10,638 nucleotides of DNA from Opitutus sp. GAS368 (GCA_945862035.1 CAMAXB010000083.1:1-10638); one strand, 5' to 3'; counted from the stretch's first letter, positions 1 through 7,359 are shown. Translations and numbers: made by a program. The notes: generated by a model not told the origin, from the sequence alone.

Positions 1-2683
1 CGCGGGTGAGGAGGGCCTCGATCACGGGGAGGGAGTCCGCGGCCGAGAAACGCGCGGCGATGGGCAGCGCGGCCAGTCGCAGGACGGGCTGATCAGACGC
101 GCTGGCGATCTTCACCGCCTCCGCCAGCCGCGGATCCTGGAAGGTGTCGAGCAGGCCGAGCGCGGCGCGGCGGACGGCGGCGGGCTGCTGGTCGGAGCGG
201 ACGAGGGCAAACAGCGTATTGGCCGCGCCCGTGACCTTGAGCTTGCCGACCGCCTCGAGGGCGGCGAGCTGCACCTCCTCGGTGGAGGCGGTGAGCAGAT
301 CGGGGAGCAGCGGCAGCAGCGCGCCGGTGGCGACGGCACCGTCGCGTACGGTCAGCGGCCGGTACACGCCGACGATGCGGTCGCGATCCGGCGGGGAGGG
401 CCAGGCGGCGAGCTGGCTGACCGCTTCCGCGCGCAGCGGGGCGGGCGCCTGCTGGTTCGCGGCAAAGGCGGCCAGCGCGTGGGCGTTCACATCCGCGCCG
501 AGGCGGAAATGAGCGTTGATCGCGCGCAGGGCGAAGAGCTCGTCGCCCGTCGAAGCCTCCAGCCGGTTCGCTAGGGCGGGGAAGGCGGCCGGGATCGGCG
601 TGTCGTTGATCGCGCGCGCGGCCTCCACTGCCAGGAGCGGATCGGCATCCGTGAGAAAGCGGGCGACCTCGGCGCTTTGCAGGCGGCGGTAGGCGAGCAG
701 CACCCCCAAGCGAACCGAGCGGTCGGCGTCCGCCGCGGCCGCGGCCAGCTCAGAAAGGTTGTTACTACCGACGAGGCCCATCACGGCGGCGTGGCGGAGA
801 TAGAGATCCTCATCGCGATTGGCGCGGAGGAGATCCAGCAGCGGTCCGGTCGCCGCGGGGACGCGGAGCTTGCCGAGACTCTGGGCGGCGAAGAAGCGGA
901 CGCGGGCGGCCTCGTCCTTCAGCGCGGCGATCAGGAGGGGGAGGGCGGAGGGTTCGCGGGCGTCGCCGAGGACCTTGGCGGCTTGGGCCCGGACCTCGGG
1001 ATCGGCGTCGTGGAGCAGGGCGGGCAGGGAGGCGAGCGCGCTGCGGTCGGTGCGGGCGATCTGACCCAGACCCCAGACGGCGTGCAGGCGGGCGAGGGGC
1101 GCGGCGTCGGCGCGGTTGGCTACGGCCGTGAGCGGGGCCGGGGCGGCGCGGCGGGCGAATTCAAACTGGGTCTCGGTGCGGACGCGCTGATCGGCGTGGC
1201 CGAGGAGGGTGGCCAGTTCGGCCTCGGGGCGGGACTTGAAGCCCTCGCGCAGGAGCCGCTTGGTCTGCTGCACCAGCGGATCGGTCGCATCGGCGGGATG
1301 CGTGACGGCGTAGATGCGGCCGCGGCGGGACTTCGGCCAGCCGTTGTGCCAGTCGGAGAAGTAGACTTTCCCGTCGGCGCCGAACATCAGGTCCGTGGGC
1401 AACGCGGCCGCGAGGAAGGGCTGGCTCGTGCCGATCTTGAACGAGGCACCCTGCTGGGCGACGGTGTAAGTATGGACGCCGCTGGTGGCGGGTGAACCCT
1501 TGAAGTGGGTGATGAAGAGATGGCCCTTGTATGTGCCGCCGAGGCCGGTGCCCGGGTAGTAGTCGATGCCGGAGGGGCCGTCCTCGATGTTGGCGATCGG
1601 AGGCAGCACATAGGCAGCCTGCCCGTCGAAGCGGGGGAGCCAGAGTTTCTCCCTGTTCCACGGACCCGCGCGCCCGAGCGGGGCGAACTGGTAGCCGATG
1701 CGCCAGCCGCTGTCGCCGCCCTCGACCACGTGGACGAGGCGTTCCATGTCGCCCTGGTCGGAGTCGTTGTCGCCGGTCCAGAGATTGCCGTGCTCGTCAA
1801 ACGCGAGCTCCTGCGGATTGCGCAGGCCGGTCGCGACGACCTCGAGATTGGCGCCGTCCGGATCACTGCGGAAGACCGCGCCCTCGTCGGGGAGGGCGAT
1901 CGTGTTGCCTTCCTGCGTGACGAGATGGGAGCCGCGGTCGCCGATCGAGAAGTAGAGTTTGCCGTCGGGGCCGAAGATCAGGCCGTGCAGATCGTGGCCG
2001 GTGTAGTTGAAATGGACGCCGTAGCCGCGGCTCATCTCGCGGCGGCTGACCGCCTTGCCGTCGGGCGTGGTGCCCTCGAGGATCCAGATGCTCGGAATAT
2101 TGGCGAACCAGACCTTGTCGTCGCGCGCGAGCACGCCCGAGGCGATGCCGTCGAGCGGGTCATCAAAGCCCTCGGCGTAAATGCTGGAGAAGTCGGCCTT
2201 GCCGTCGCCGTCGCGGTCCTCGACCAACCGGACGCGCTCGCTCTCGATCGAGAGCTCCTTCACGCCTTCGCGGCCGAGGATCTTCTCGATCATGGCCACG
2301 CGGTCCTCGACCGTGCGCAGGGCGAGATCGGCCTCGAGCATCGGCGCGATGAAGTCGCGGATGTCGAGCACGCTGGAACGGTAGCGGTAGGTCTCCGCCA
2401 CGAAAAGCCGGCCCCGCTCGTCGAACGTGAAGGCAACCGGATTCGCCAGCATCGGCTCGGCGGCCCACAGACCGATCGAGAGCGGGGCGGCCACCTTCAT
2501 GCGGGCAATGGCCTGCTCGGCCTCGTCCGACGCCTCATTGACCTCCGGCTCCGGCACGCGGGTCGCGATCTGCAGGAGCTTCGCGAGGGCCGGATTCGAC
2601 GTCTCGGCGGCGAAGGTCATCAATGGGGACAGGACGAGCAGCGCCGACACGACGGCCTGCCGTGGGGATACGGGAAGGGGCAT
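1..2683 (-). CDS. PVC-type membrane-bound dehydrogenase (beta-propeller) with HEAT repeats, secreted; C-terminus outside window
   Basis: The frame is open for 894 codons from the ATG at 2683 to the left edge. Residues 1-26 look like a signal peptide (hydrophobic VVSALLVLSPLMTFA, then AET). Residues about 65-460 resemble the 'putative membrane-bound dehydrogenase' domain of Planctomycetes/Verrucomicrobia (TIGR02604-like, related to glucose/sorbosone dehydrogenase propellers). Seen there are LFVAETYRYR (93-102), a Ca-binding-like DRDGDGKAD (156-164), DLHGLIFGPDGKLYFSIGDRG (231-251), ATGLRNPQELAFD (284-296), TGDNDSDQGD (303-312) and a DLMFGADGKVYFSDW blade (431-445). Residues about 485-894 are alpha-helical HEAT-type repeats, for example DPEVRAQAAKVLGD (561-574) and ARVRFFAAQSLGKL (593-606). 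Family members often end in a CxxCH cytochrome c domain; that part lies beyond the window, so heme binding is unproven. No in-frame ATG, GTG or TTG lies in the 48 bases immediately upstream of 2683, and no well-spaced Shine-Dalgarno is seen. Role: probably periplasmic oxidation or binding of a carbohydrate. The substrate cannot be told. Confidence 0.88.
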   Translation of the reverse strand, partial: MPLPVSPRQAVVSALLVLSPLMTFAAETSNPALAKLLQIATRVPEPEVNEASDEAEQAIARMKVAAPLSIGLWAAEPMLANPVAFTFDERGRLFVAETYRYRSSVLDIRDFIAPMLEADLALRTVEDRVAMIEKILGREGVKELSIESERVRLVEDRDGDGKADFSSIYAEGFDDPLDGIASGVLARDDKVWFANIPSIWILEGTTPDGKAVSRREMSRGYGVHFNYTGHDLHGLIFGPDGKLYFSIGDRGSHLVTQEGNTIALPDEGAVFRSDPDGANLEVVATGLRNPQELAFDEHGNLWTGDNDSDQGDMERLVHVVEGGDSGWRIGYQFAPLGRAGPWNREKLWLPRFDGQAAYVLPPIANIEDGPSGIDYYPGTGLGGTYKGHLFITHFKGSPATSGVHTYTVAQQGASFKIGTSQPFLAAALPTDLMFGADGKVYFSDWHNGWPKSRRGRIYAVTHPADATDPLVQQTKRLLREGFKSRPEAELATLLGHADQRVRTETQFEFARRAAPAPLTAVANRADAAPLARLHAVWGLGQIARTDRSALASLPALLHDADPEVRAQAAKVLGDAREPSALPLLIAALKDEAARVRFFAAQSLGKLRVPAATGPLLDLLRANRDEDLYLRHAAVMGLVGSNNLSELAAAAADADRSVRLGVLLAYRRLQSAEVARFLTDADPLLAVEAARAINDTPIPAAFPALANRLEASTGDELFALRAINAHFRLGADVNAHALAAFAANQQAPAPLRAEAVSQLAAWPSPPDRDRIVGVYRPLTVRDGAVATGALLPLLPDLLTASTEEVQLAALEAVGKLKVTGAANTLFALVRSDQQPAAVRRAALGLLDTFQDPRLAEAVKIASASDQPVLRLAALPIAARFSAADSLPVIEALLTR

Positions 2684-2701
2684 GGTTGCAGCGCAAACGA
2701 T

Positions 2702-2728
2702 CTCCCGCCCGGATGCAAGCGGCGGGAG
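2702..2728. promoter_or_regulatory. Perfect 8-bp stem-loop in the leader of the dehydrogenase gene
   Basis: CTCCCGCC (2702-2709) pairs perfectly with GGCGGGAG (2721-2728) across an 11-base loop. It lies 18 bases upstream of the dehydrogenase start at 2683, in the divergent region shared with the gene at 2924. Read on the minus strand, the start-proximal arm contains GGGAG, the only purine-rich Shine-Dalgarno-like string in this leader, but it is 18 bases from the ATG, too far for normal use. A leader hairpin, an operator or chance in GC-rich DNA are all possible. Confidence 0.3.
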
Positions 2729-2759
2729 TTGTCAGGTCGGAAAGGGAGAACCGTTCGTC

Positions 2760-2824
2760 GTGCTTGGTTCCTTGTTCGCGGGTTGAAGTAAAGAACACGG
2801 AACAAAGAACGAGGAACGAGGCAC
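2760..2824. repeat. Inverted repeat built on heptamer tandem units (GAACNNN)
   Basis: Four head-to-tail 7-base units read gaacacg, gaacaaa, gaacgag, gaacgag (2793-2820). The arm 2760-2777 is the inverse of 2807-2824 at 15 of 18 positions, giving a 29-base loop. The element lies between two divergent genes (starts at 2683 and 2924), so it cannot serve as a terminator for either. Its design matches the spacer palindromes at 5821-5893 and 10326-10403, although the unit sequence differs. Confidence 0.7.
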
Positions 2825-2923
2825 CAACAACGAATGATCCCGCGCAAGTCTCGGAAACGCGCGCCGATTGACTCGACGGCGGAAGGTCGACAAGACCTTG
2901 TTCCCCTTCACCCCTCAGCCCCT

Positions 2924-3829
2924 ATGAATTCCACCCGTCGCACTTTCCTCCAGACGGCGATCGGCCTGAGCGCCGGCGCCCTTGCGTCCCGTTCCCTCCG
3001 GGCTGCCGCCACGCCGGCGTCTGCTCCGTGGTTTGAGATTTCGCTCGCGCAGTGGTCCCTCAATCGCGCGTTCCGCGCGGGCACGCTCGACGCGATGGAC
3101 TTCGCGCGCATCGCCAAGCGCGACTACGGCATCAGCGCGATCGAATATGTGAATCAGTTCTACATGGAGACGCTGACCGATAGCGTCGTGGCCGAGCTCA
3201 GGAAGCGCGCCGACGGCGAGGGCGTGACCAGCATCCTGATCATGTGCGACCGCGAGGGCCGCCTCGGCGACCCCGATCCCGCGGAGCGCGGCAAGGCCGT
3301 TTCCAACCACCACCGCTGGGTCCATGCGGCGAAGACGCTGGGCTGTCACGCCATCCGCGTGAACGCCGCCAGTCTGGGCACGTTCGAGGAGCAGCAGAAG
3401 CTCGCGGCCGACGGCCTGCGGGCGCTCGCGCAGTATGCCGACGGCTACGGCATCAATGTGATTGTCGAGAACCACGGCGGCCTTTCCAGCAACGGTTCCT
3501 GGCTCGCCGGCGTGATGAAGCTCGCCGCGCACCCACGCGTGGGCACGCTGCCCGACTTCGGCAATTTCCGGATCTCCCCGACCGAGGAGTATGATCGCTA
3601 CAAGGGCACCGAGGAACTCATGCCCTTCGCCAAGGGCGTCAGCGCCAAGGCGCTGGAGTTCGACGGGGCGGGGAATGAGCAGAACATCGATTTCCACCGC
3701 CTCCTCCCGATCGTCAAGGCCGCCGGCTACCGCGGCTACATTGGCATCGAGTACGAGGGCCGGACGCTCTCCGAGCCCGACGGCATCCGCGCCACGAAGG
3801 CGCTGCTGGAGCGCTTTCGTGTGAGTTAA
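2924..3829 (+). CDS. Tat-exported sugar phosphate isomerase/epimerase-like TIM-barrel protein
   Basis: 301 residues. The N-terminus has a twin-arginine signal: TRRTFLQTAIGLSAGALA (4-21), then an alanine-rich stretch to about residue 34. The rest is a xylose isomerase-like TIM barrel (AP endonuclease family 2 fold, Pfam AP_endonuc_2). Probable metal and substrate residues are E182 in IVENHGG, D211 in LPDFGNF, K242 in VSAKALEFD and E276/E278 in GYIGIEYEG. The VSAKxxxFD and YIGIEYEG motifs are typical of an exported subgroup in Bacteroidetes, Planctomycetes and Verrucomicrobia annotated 'sugar phosphate isomerase/epimerase'. The exact reaction is not established for the subgroup; epimerisation or isomerisation of a free or oxidised sugar in the periplasm is a reasonable inference. 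An in-frame ATG at 2834 would add 30 residues ahead of the Tat signal and is rejected. No Shine-Dalgarno precedes 2924; the upstream bases are pyrimidine-rich. The gene is divergent from the dehydrogenase, which may act in the same catabolic route. Confidence 0.88.
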   Translation: MNSTRRTFLQTAIGLSAGALASRSLRAAATPASAPWFEISLAQWSLNRAFRAGTLDAMDFARIAKRDYGISAIEYVNQFYMETLTDSVVAELRKRADGEGVTSILIMCDREGRLGDPDPAERGKAVSNHHRWVHAAKTLGCHAIRVNAASLGTFEEQQKLAADGLRALAQYADGYGINVIVENHGGLSSNGSWLAGVMKLAAHPRVGTLPDFGNFRISPTEEYDRYKGTEELMPFAKGVSAKALEFDGAGNEQNIDFHRLLPIVKAAGYRGYIGIEYEGRTLSEPDGIRATKALLERFRVS

Positions 3830-3841
3830 AGTTACGAATTG

Positions 3842-3874
3842 TTTAACCGCGAAGGACGCAGATTCACGCGAAGG
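3842..3874 (+). repeat. Degenerate copy of decamer-type intergenic repeat
   Basis: Begins TTTAACCGCGAAGGACGC. With a one-base gap, positions from GAAGG onward match the reverse complement of the copy at 4015-4048 at about 19 of 23 sites. It starts 12 bases after the stop of the TIM-barrel gene. The AACCGCGAAGGACGC type of string is common between genes in many environmental bacteria. No coding potential is seen. Confidence 0.6.
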
Positions 3875-3900
3875 GATTCGAGCCATCGAACCGCGGATTG

Positions 3901-3990
3901 ATTAACCACGAATGAACACGGATGCACACGGATTGGATCCGCAATCCGATGGTTTGAATCCGTGTCTATCCGTGTTCATCCGTGGTCAAT
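3901..3990. repeat. Long imperfect hairpin of decamer repeats, possible bidirectional terminator
   Basis: The left arm 3901-3934 contains three 10-base units, each starting CACG (3907, 3917, 3927). The right arm 3957-3990 is its inverse at 30 of 34 positions, with a 22-base loop. It lies in the 227-base spacer between two convergent genes (stops at 3829 and 4057), so a long stem here could end transcription from both sides. This is a repeat family by internal copies: the arm recurs at 4015-4048 and, diverged, at 3842-3874. Confidence 0.8.
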
Positions 3991-4014
3991 TCACTCTGGT
4001 TCCGAGCGGATCGG

Positions 4015-4048
4015 AATTCGTGTGAATCCGTGTCCATTCGTGGTTAAA
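4015..4048 (-). repeat. Third clear copy of the decamer-type repeat
   Basis: Its reverse complement matches the left arm at 3901-3934 at 30 of 34 positions, and it is built of the same 10-base units (ATTCGTGTGA-like). It ends 8 bases before the stop codon of the DUF4139 gene at 4057, so it would sit in that gene's 3' end. The order of copies over 3842-4048 is plus, plus, minus, minus. Confidence 0.78.
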
Positions 4049-4056
4049 ATCTGATC

Positions 4057-5757
4057 TCAGTTCAACCCGACGACCTCGACGTCCGCCGGGTGATCGATGC
4101 TGACCTTGAGCGGGATCTCCCGCTGCTCGCCGGGCTTGAGGTCGAGGCGCCAGACCAGCTTGCCGTCCTCCTCGCGTGAGACCTCCTTCGGCGCCGCCGC
4201 GGTGCCGAGCTCGCGCTCCAGCGGGGTGAGCAGCTTCACGACGATCTTCTCGTCGCGGGAAACCGGGATCGCCTCTGTGAAGACCACGCGCTCGGCCGTC
4301 TTCTTGTTGTTCGTGATCGTGACAAGGAACTCATAGGTCACGCGGCGCCCGCTGTTCGTCAGGCCGGTGTCCTCTGCAAAACGATTCACCAGGTGGCGCT
4401 TGACCGCGATCGCGTCATCGACGCCCAGCGCGAGCTCGAAGCGTTCGCCGGGCATCACGGTCTTGAGCCGGCTGGTGGCCACAAAGGTGTCGTCGAGGAA
4501 GGTGCTGACCGGACCCGCGAGGAAGGGAAATTCGCCGGTATTGGTCACGGACGCGCGGAGGAAGGCGGCCTCGAGCAGCTTGGGCGTGGCCTGGTACTGG
4601 AGATTGCCCGGCAGCTTGGCGGAGGTGATGGCGACCTTCTGCGAGGTGCTGTCGCTCGCGAGTGTTACGGGCGTGGCGATCTTGAAGGTCGCGCTGGTGG
4701 TGCCGGCCTCGATCGTGGAGAACGTCAGGCCGGCATCCTGCTCGACCCTCGCGTCGGCCATCGGGGCCGCGGAGGCCACGGCCATTTGATTGAAGGCTTG
4801 GCGCTCGCTCATTTCCTTGCGGCGCATTTCCATCGCCAGGGGCATGGGCGGCATCGGCCGGTTAACATCCACAATCCACGCCGGCAATTCCGGCGCGCCG
4901 CCGCCCATGCTGGGGCGCGCGGTCGAGAGGGTGAGCGCGAGATTGTTCCAATCCTCGCCCGTGCCGTTGCGCACGACGCCGTAGTAGGTCAGTTCGACCA
5001 CCCGGGTTTCGCCCCGCAGGCGAGCGTCGTAGGCCGGCGTCCAGGAGGCACCGGGGACGGCGTAGCCGAGGGTCACGTCGAGGCTGCCGGCGGTCGTGGC
5101 GGCAACGCGGACGGTCACGGTCTTGAACGCGCGGCCCTCGGGCTGCTGGCCGCGGAGCGCGTTGAGCTGCGCCTCGACCGCGGCGATCTTGGCCTCGAGA
5201 TCTGCGCGCTGGCGGTCGACGGTCTGCTGTTCGCTGGTGAGGCGCGTGAGCGTCTCGGCCTGAAAGGTGAGCAGCTTCTGCCAGTCCTCAAACGTGGGCC
5301 GGGGCGTGGCGGCGTCACCAGTTGGCGGTGTGGTCATGGCCGACTCGATCTTGGCGAGCAAGGCGCGCTGCTGGCTGAGGTGGGCGAGGCGGTCGGCGAA
5401 GGCGCGGTCCTGCTGCTGGAGGCCGATGAGTTCATCCTCCAGCGCCTTCACGCGCATGCTGGGCGTGGCGGCGACGAAGGTTGTGCGCGCGCTGACATCG
5501 AGAATCGTGGCCGTCGCGGTGCCGCGTCCGGTCACCTGCAGGGATTGGTCGACGAGGCCGGCGGGCAGCCGTTCGAAAACGAGCTCGGACTGGCCGGCCG
5601 GGAGGTCGACCCGCGCGGTGCGGGTGAGGACCGCGCGATCGAGATAGACCGTGGCGGCGGTGAGCTGGGAGGACGGGGTGATCGCCGCGGCCGGAAGGAG
5701 GGCCGGAGCGGCCGCCAGCGCGGCCAGGACGAACAACGGAAGGCGGAGGAGTTTCAT
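4057..5757 (-). CDS. Exported DUF4140/DUF4139 protein, mucoidy inhibitor MuiA family
   Basis: 566 residues. A signal peptide spans about 1-25 (MKLLRLPLFVLAALAAAPAL, cleavage near PAAA). Residues about 30-100 fit the DUF4140 N-terminal domain (AATVYLDRAVLTRTARVDLPAG, 34-55). Residues about 103-205 are predicted coiled coil by eye (LEDELIGLQQQDRAFADRL and EQQTVDRQRADLEAKIAAVEAQL). The DUF4139 domain occupies about 225-560, with the signature GYAVPGASWTPAYDAR (231-246) and a C-terminal beta-rich part with DGKLVWRLDLKPGEQREI (531-548). The family takes its name from a Streptomyces-related mucoidy phenotype; its molecular function is not known. A role in the envelope or periplasm is inferred from the signal peptide. 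The start has no Shine-Dalgarno (upstream TAACTCCCCTCC is pyrimidine-rich). The gene follows the sialate esterase homologue on the same strand after a 168-base spacer with a hairpin, so it probably has its own promoter. Confidence 0.88.
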   Translation of the reverse strand: MKLLRLPLFVLAALAAAPALLPAAAITPSSQLTAATVYLDRAVLTRTARVDLPAGQSELVFERLPAGLVDQSLQVTGRGTATATILDVSARTTFVAATPSMRVKALEDELIGLQQQDRAFADRLAHLSQQRALLAKIESAMTTPPTGDAATPRPTFEDWQKLLTFQAETLTRLTSEQQTVDRQRADLEAKIAAVEAQLNALRGQQPEGRAFKTVTVRVAATTAGSLDVTLGYAVPGASWTPAYDARLRGETRVVELTYYGVVRNGTGEDWNNLALTLSTARPSMGGGAPELPAWIVDVNRPMPPMPLAMEMRRKEMSERQAFNQMAVASAAPMADARVEQDAGLTFSTIEAGTTSATFKIATPVTLASDSTSQKVAITSAKLPGNLQYQATPKLLEAAFLRASVTNTGEFPFLAGPVSTFLDDTFVATSRLKTVMPGERFELALGVDDAIAVKRHLVNRFAEDTGLTNSGRRVTYEFLVTITNNKKTAERVVFTEAIPVSRDEKIVVKLLTPLERELGTAAAPKEVSREEDGKLVWRLDLKPGEQREIPLKVSIDHPADVEVVGLN

Positions 5758-5820
5758 GGAGGGGAGTTAGACTGCGTATCCGTTAAAACGATCCATCGGG
5801 AAAGTTCTTAGGGGGAGAAA

Positions 5821-5893
5821 CCTGAGACCTGAGACTTGAAACCTGAGTTGCGGAGGACGGAGGACAGGGAAGTCTGAGAACTCAGGTTTCAGG
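5821..5893. repeat. Heptamer-based palindrome, terminator-like
   Basis: Four tandem 7-base units read cctgaga, cctgaga, cttgaaa, cctgagt (5821-5848). Inverse units actcagg and tttcagg follow at 5880-5893. The arms 5834-5849 and 5879-5894 pair at 15 of 16 positions with a 29-base loop. The element begins 33 bases beyond the stop (5926) of the minus-strand sialate esterase homologue and may end its transcript before the next gene. There is no clear U-run, so termination is inference. Confidence 0.75.
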
Positions 5894-5920
5894 TTTCCTT
5901 TCCACGTTTCCTTTCCGACG
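5894..5920. repeat. Short direct repeat TTTCCTTTCC(G)ACG x2
   Basis: TTTCCTTTCCACG (5894-5906) is followed immediately by TTTCCTTTCCGACG (5907-5920), identical apart from one inserted G. It lies between the heptamer palindrome and the stop codon at 5926, and probably belongs to the same repeat element. Confidence 0.6.
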
Positions 5921-5925
5921 TTCGC

Positions 5926-7248
5926 TCAATCCCAATCGTCCGTCCGGAACGGCGCGGCGGGGAGGCCGGCGCCGTTGAAGAGGTTGGCCTTGGGGGCATT
6001 CGTCCAGGCGTAGCGGAGGGCGACGGGTTCCTTCACCGCGGGGGAGGATACGAGGACCGTGTTACGCTGGATCACGGCGGTGGCGGGGTGGAAGACGCGG
6101 TCGGAGCCCGCGATTTCAAAGGCCTCGGGCGGACGGCTGCCGGCGGTGAGGCCGTTGTCGGCGTGCCGGAAGAACACGCGCAGGCTGGCCCCTTCGCGAT
6201 CGGCGCGCTCGAAGCGGGGACCCGAGGCATCGACCGGAAGTTCATACACTTGGTTGCGGGCGAGCAGGGCGAGGCGGCGTCCCATCTCGCGGGTATCGGT
6301 AGCAGCGAGGTCGATGGCGAGGGCCTGCCCGGTCGCGGGCAGTTCGAGCGCCTGTTCCTGAGCCTCGCGCACGCGTGCGCCGGGGCGGGCCAAGGGATCA
6401 ACCGGGGCCGCGGTGGGCGCCAGTTGCAGCCAGAAAAACGGGACGTCGCCCTGACCGAGATGGAGGCGCGTGGCCGTGATGAGCGCGGCAAAGCGCGCCG
6501 CGTAGCCTGCCGCGCGATCGGCATCCGCCAAATCGGCGGACCAGAGGATGCCGCGCACCGCGTAGGGCAGCAGCGGATGGAGCGTGCCATTGAACAGGCG
6601 AGCTGCGTCCGGCGCGGTCGACCCGCCGACGCTCGTGATTGCCGAGGGGCTCAACCAGGCGTCGAGGGTGCGGCCGGGCGCGACGGCCTCGAGTACGCCG
6701 ATGGGCACCTGGAGCCGTCGCTGCAGATCGCGCGCAAAGGCGCCGGTCGTGGCGGGGCTGTCGGCGGGCAAGTCCGACCAGGATCCGGCCACGGCCTCAG
6801 CCGGGCTTTCCGCGGGGGTCGGGGTGGCCTTGAACACACGCACAGGCGGGTTGGGATCGACGGGGGCGGGCCGCGGCGCGGCGTCCGGCGTGGTCGCCCG
6901 CGCGATCAGGTCGGCCCCGGTCACGAGCCAGACTTCGCCGATGAGCACCTGGCGGACGGTGACCGTATTCTTTCCTACGACGACGAGCTCGGTCGGGACG
7001 GCCGAGGCGGGGAGGGGATCGAGATAGACAATCCAGCGACCGTCGCGCGCGGCCGTGGTGCCCAGCGTCTGGCCGGCGAGCGTGACCTGGATTTTCTCGC
7101 CCGCGTCGGCGCGGCCCCACACGGCGAGAGGCCGGTCGCGCTGCAGTACCGCGCGATCCTGGAAGGGCGGCGCGAGCACCACGTCCGCGCGAAGGGGCGC
7201 GGCGAGCGCGAGCAGCAAACAGGCAGCGGCGGCGAGACGAAGGTGCAT
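5926..7248 (-). CDS. Sialate O-acetylesterase family (SASA/SGNH) homologue lacking catalytic motifs; probable pseudoenzyme
   Basis: 440 residues, shorter than usual members (about 480-650). A signal peptide spans 1-21 (LAAAACLLLALAAPLRA). The N-terminal beta domain is clear: FQDRAVLQRDRPLAVWGRADAG (29-50), DGRWIVYLDPL (69-79), VLIGEVWL (101-108). So is the C-terminus: EAFEIAG (375-381), VALRYAWTNAPKANLFN (409-425), PAAPFRTDDW (430-439). In active members GEVWL is followed by CSGQSNM with the nucleophilic Ser; here it reads VTGADLI (109-115), Asp113 replacing Ser. The WYQGESNA block is WSADLADA (236-243). The DIHPxNKxxVGRRLA block is ATDTREMGRRLA (316-327), without the His. The frame is intact through all three sites. 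Esterase activity is therefore unlikely; carbohydrate binding or a structural role remains possible. The start has only a weak AAAGG about 13 bases upstream. The gene lies between uvrC and the DUF4139 gene on the same strand. Confidence 0.85.
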   Translation of the reverse strand: MHLRLAAAACLLLALAAPLRADVVLAPPFQDRAVLQRDRPLAVWGRADAGEKIQVTLAGQTLGTTAARDGRWIVYLDPLPASAVPTELVVVGKNTVTVRQVLIGEVWLVTGADLIARATTPDAAPRPAPVDPNPPVRVFKATPTPAESPAEAVAGSWSDLPADSPATTGAFARDLQRRLQVPIGVLEAVAPGRTLDAWLSPSAITSVGGSTAPDAARLFNGTLHPLLPYAVRGILWSADLADADRAAGYAARFAALITATRLHLGQGDVPFFWLQLAPTAAPVDPLARPGARVREAQEQALELPATGQALAIDLAATDTREMGRRLALLARNQVYELPVDASGPRFERADREGASLRVFFRHADNGLTAGSRPPEAFEIAGSDRVFHPATAVIQRNTVLVSSPAVKEPVALRYAWTNAPKANLFNGAGLPAAPFRTDDWD

Positions 7249-7303
7249 TGCAGGAGAGGCCTTTAAAGCGGGCCCGGGTGCCGGTTCCGAGCGGGAAATG
7301 GGG

Positions 7304-7359
7304 TCGGATGATCGGAGGGTCGGAGAATGGGACGGTCCCCTCCGTCCTCTAGGTCCTAT
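7304..7359. repeat. Octamer tandem units with degenerate inverse arm
   Basis: Three 8-base units read tcggatga, tcggaggg, tcggagaa (7304-7327). They are followed by a loosely inverse stretch with period-8 pyrimidine units (gtcctcta, ggtcctat, 7344-7359). A short perfect GGGAC/GTCCC pair lies at the centre (7329-7339). The pairing is weaker than in the other spacers. The element sits in the 120-base gap between the uvrC stop (7369) and the next start (7248). Confidence 0.5.

Noticed and set aside
1505..2791. Long plus-strand open frame (428 codons) opposite the dehydrogenase gene, with another of 272 codons at 677-1495
   Set aside because: Both lie antisense to a continuous minus-strand frame with clear propeller and HEAT motifs. 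Their translations are low-complexity and rich in R, G, A and E, as expected of opposite-strand frames in GC-rich DNA, and match no family I recognise.
2834..2923. Upstream in-frame ATG for the TIM-barrel gene
   Set aside because: It would put 30 charged residues ahead of the twin-arginine signal, which must be near the N-terminus, and its first bases lie just after the heptamer repeat.
2915..3886. Minus-strand open frame of 323 codons opposite the TIM-barrel gene
   Set aside because: The plus strand carries a Tat signal and conserved metal-site motifs. The antisense frame has no recognisable domain and runs into the repeat spacer.
3842..4048. Possible CRISPR array because of the repeated 34-base units
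   Set aside because: Copies alternate in orientation, pair with one another, and are not separated by regular unique spacers; no cas genes are present.
4393..5811. Plus-strand open frame of 472 codons opposite the DUF4139 gene
   Set aside because: It is an antisense shadow of a gene with a signal peptide and family signatures. Its composition is dominated by G, R, E and H, without domain features.
5926..7248. Sialate esterase homologue as a frameshifted pseudogene
   Set aside because: The frame is open from a signal peptide to the conserved C-terminal PFRTDDW block, with substitutions and short deletions only at the catalytic sites, so decay by frameshift or stop is not seen.
6088..7266. 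Plus-strand open frame of 392 codons opposite the sialate esterase homologue
   Set aside because: The minus-strand frame shows family-specific blocks along its whole length; the plus-strand frame shows none.
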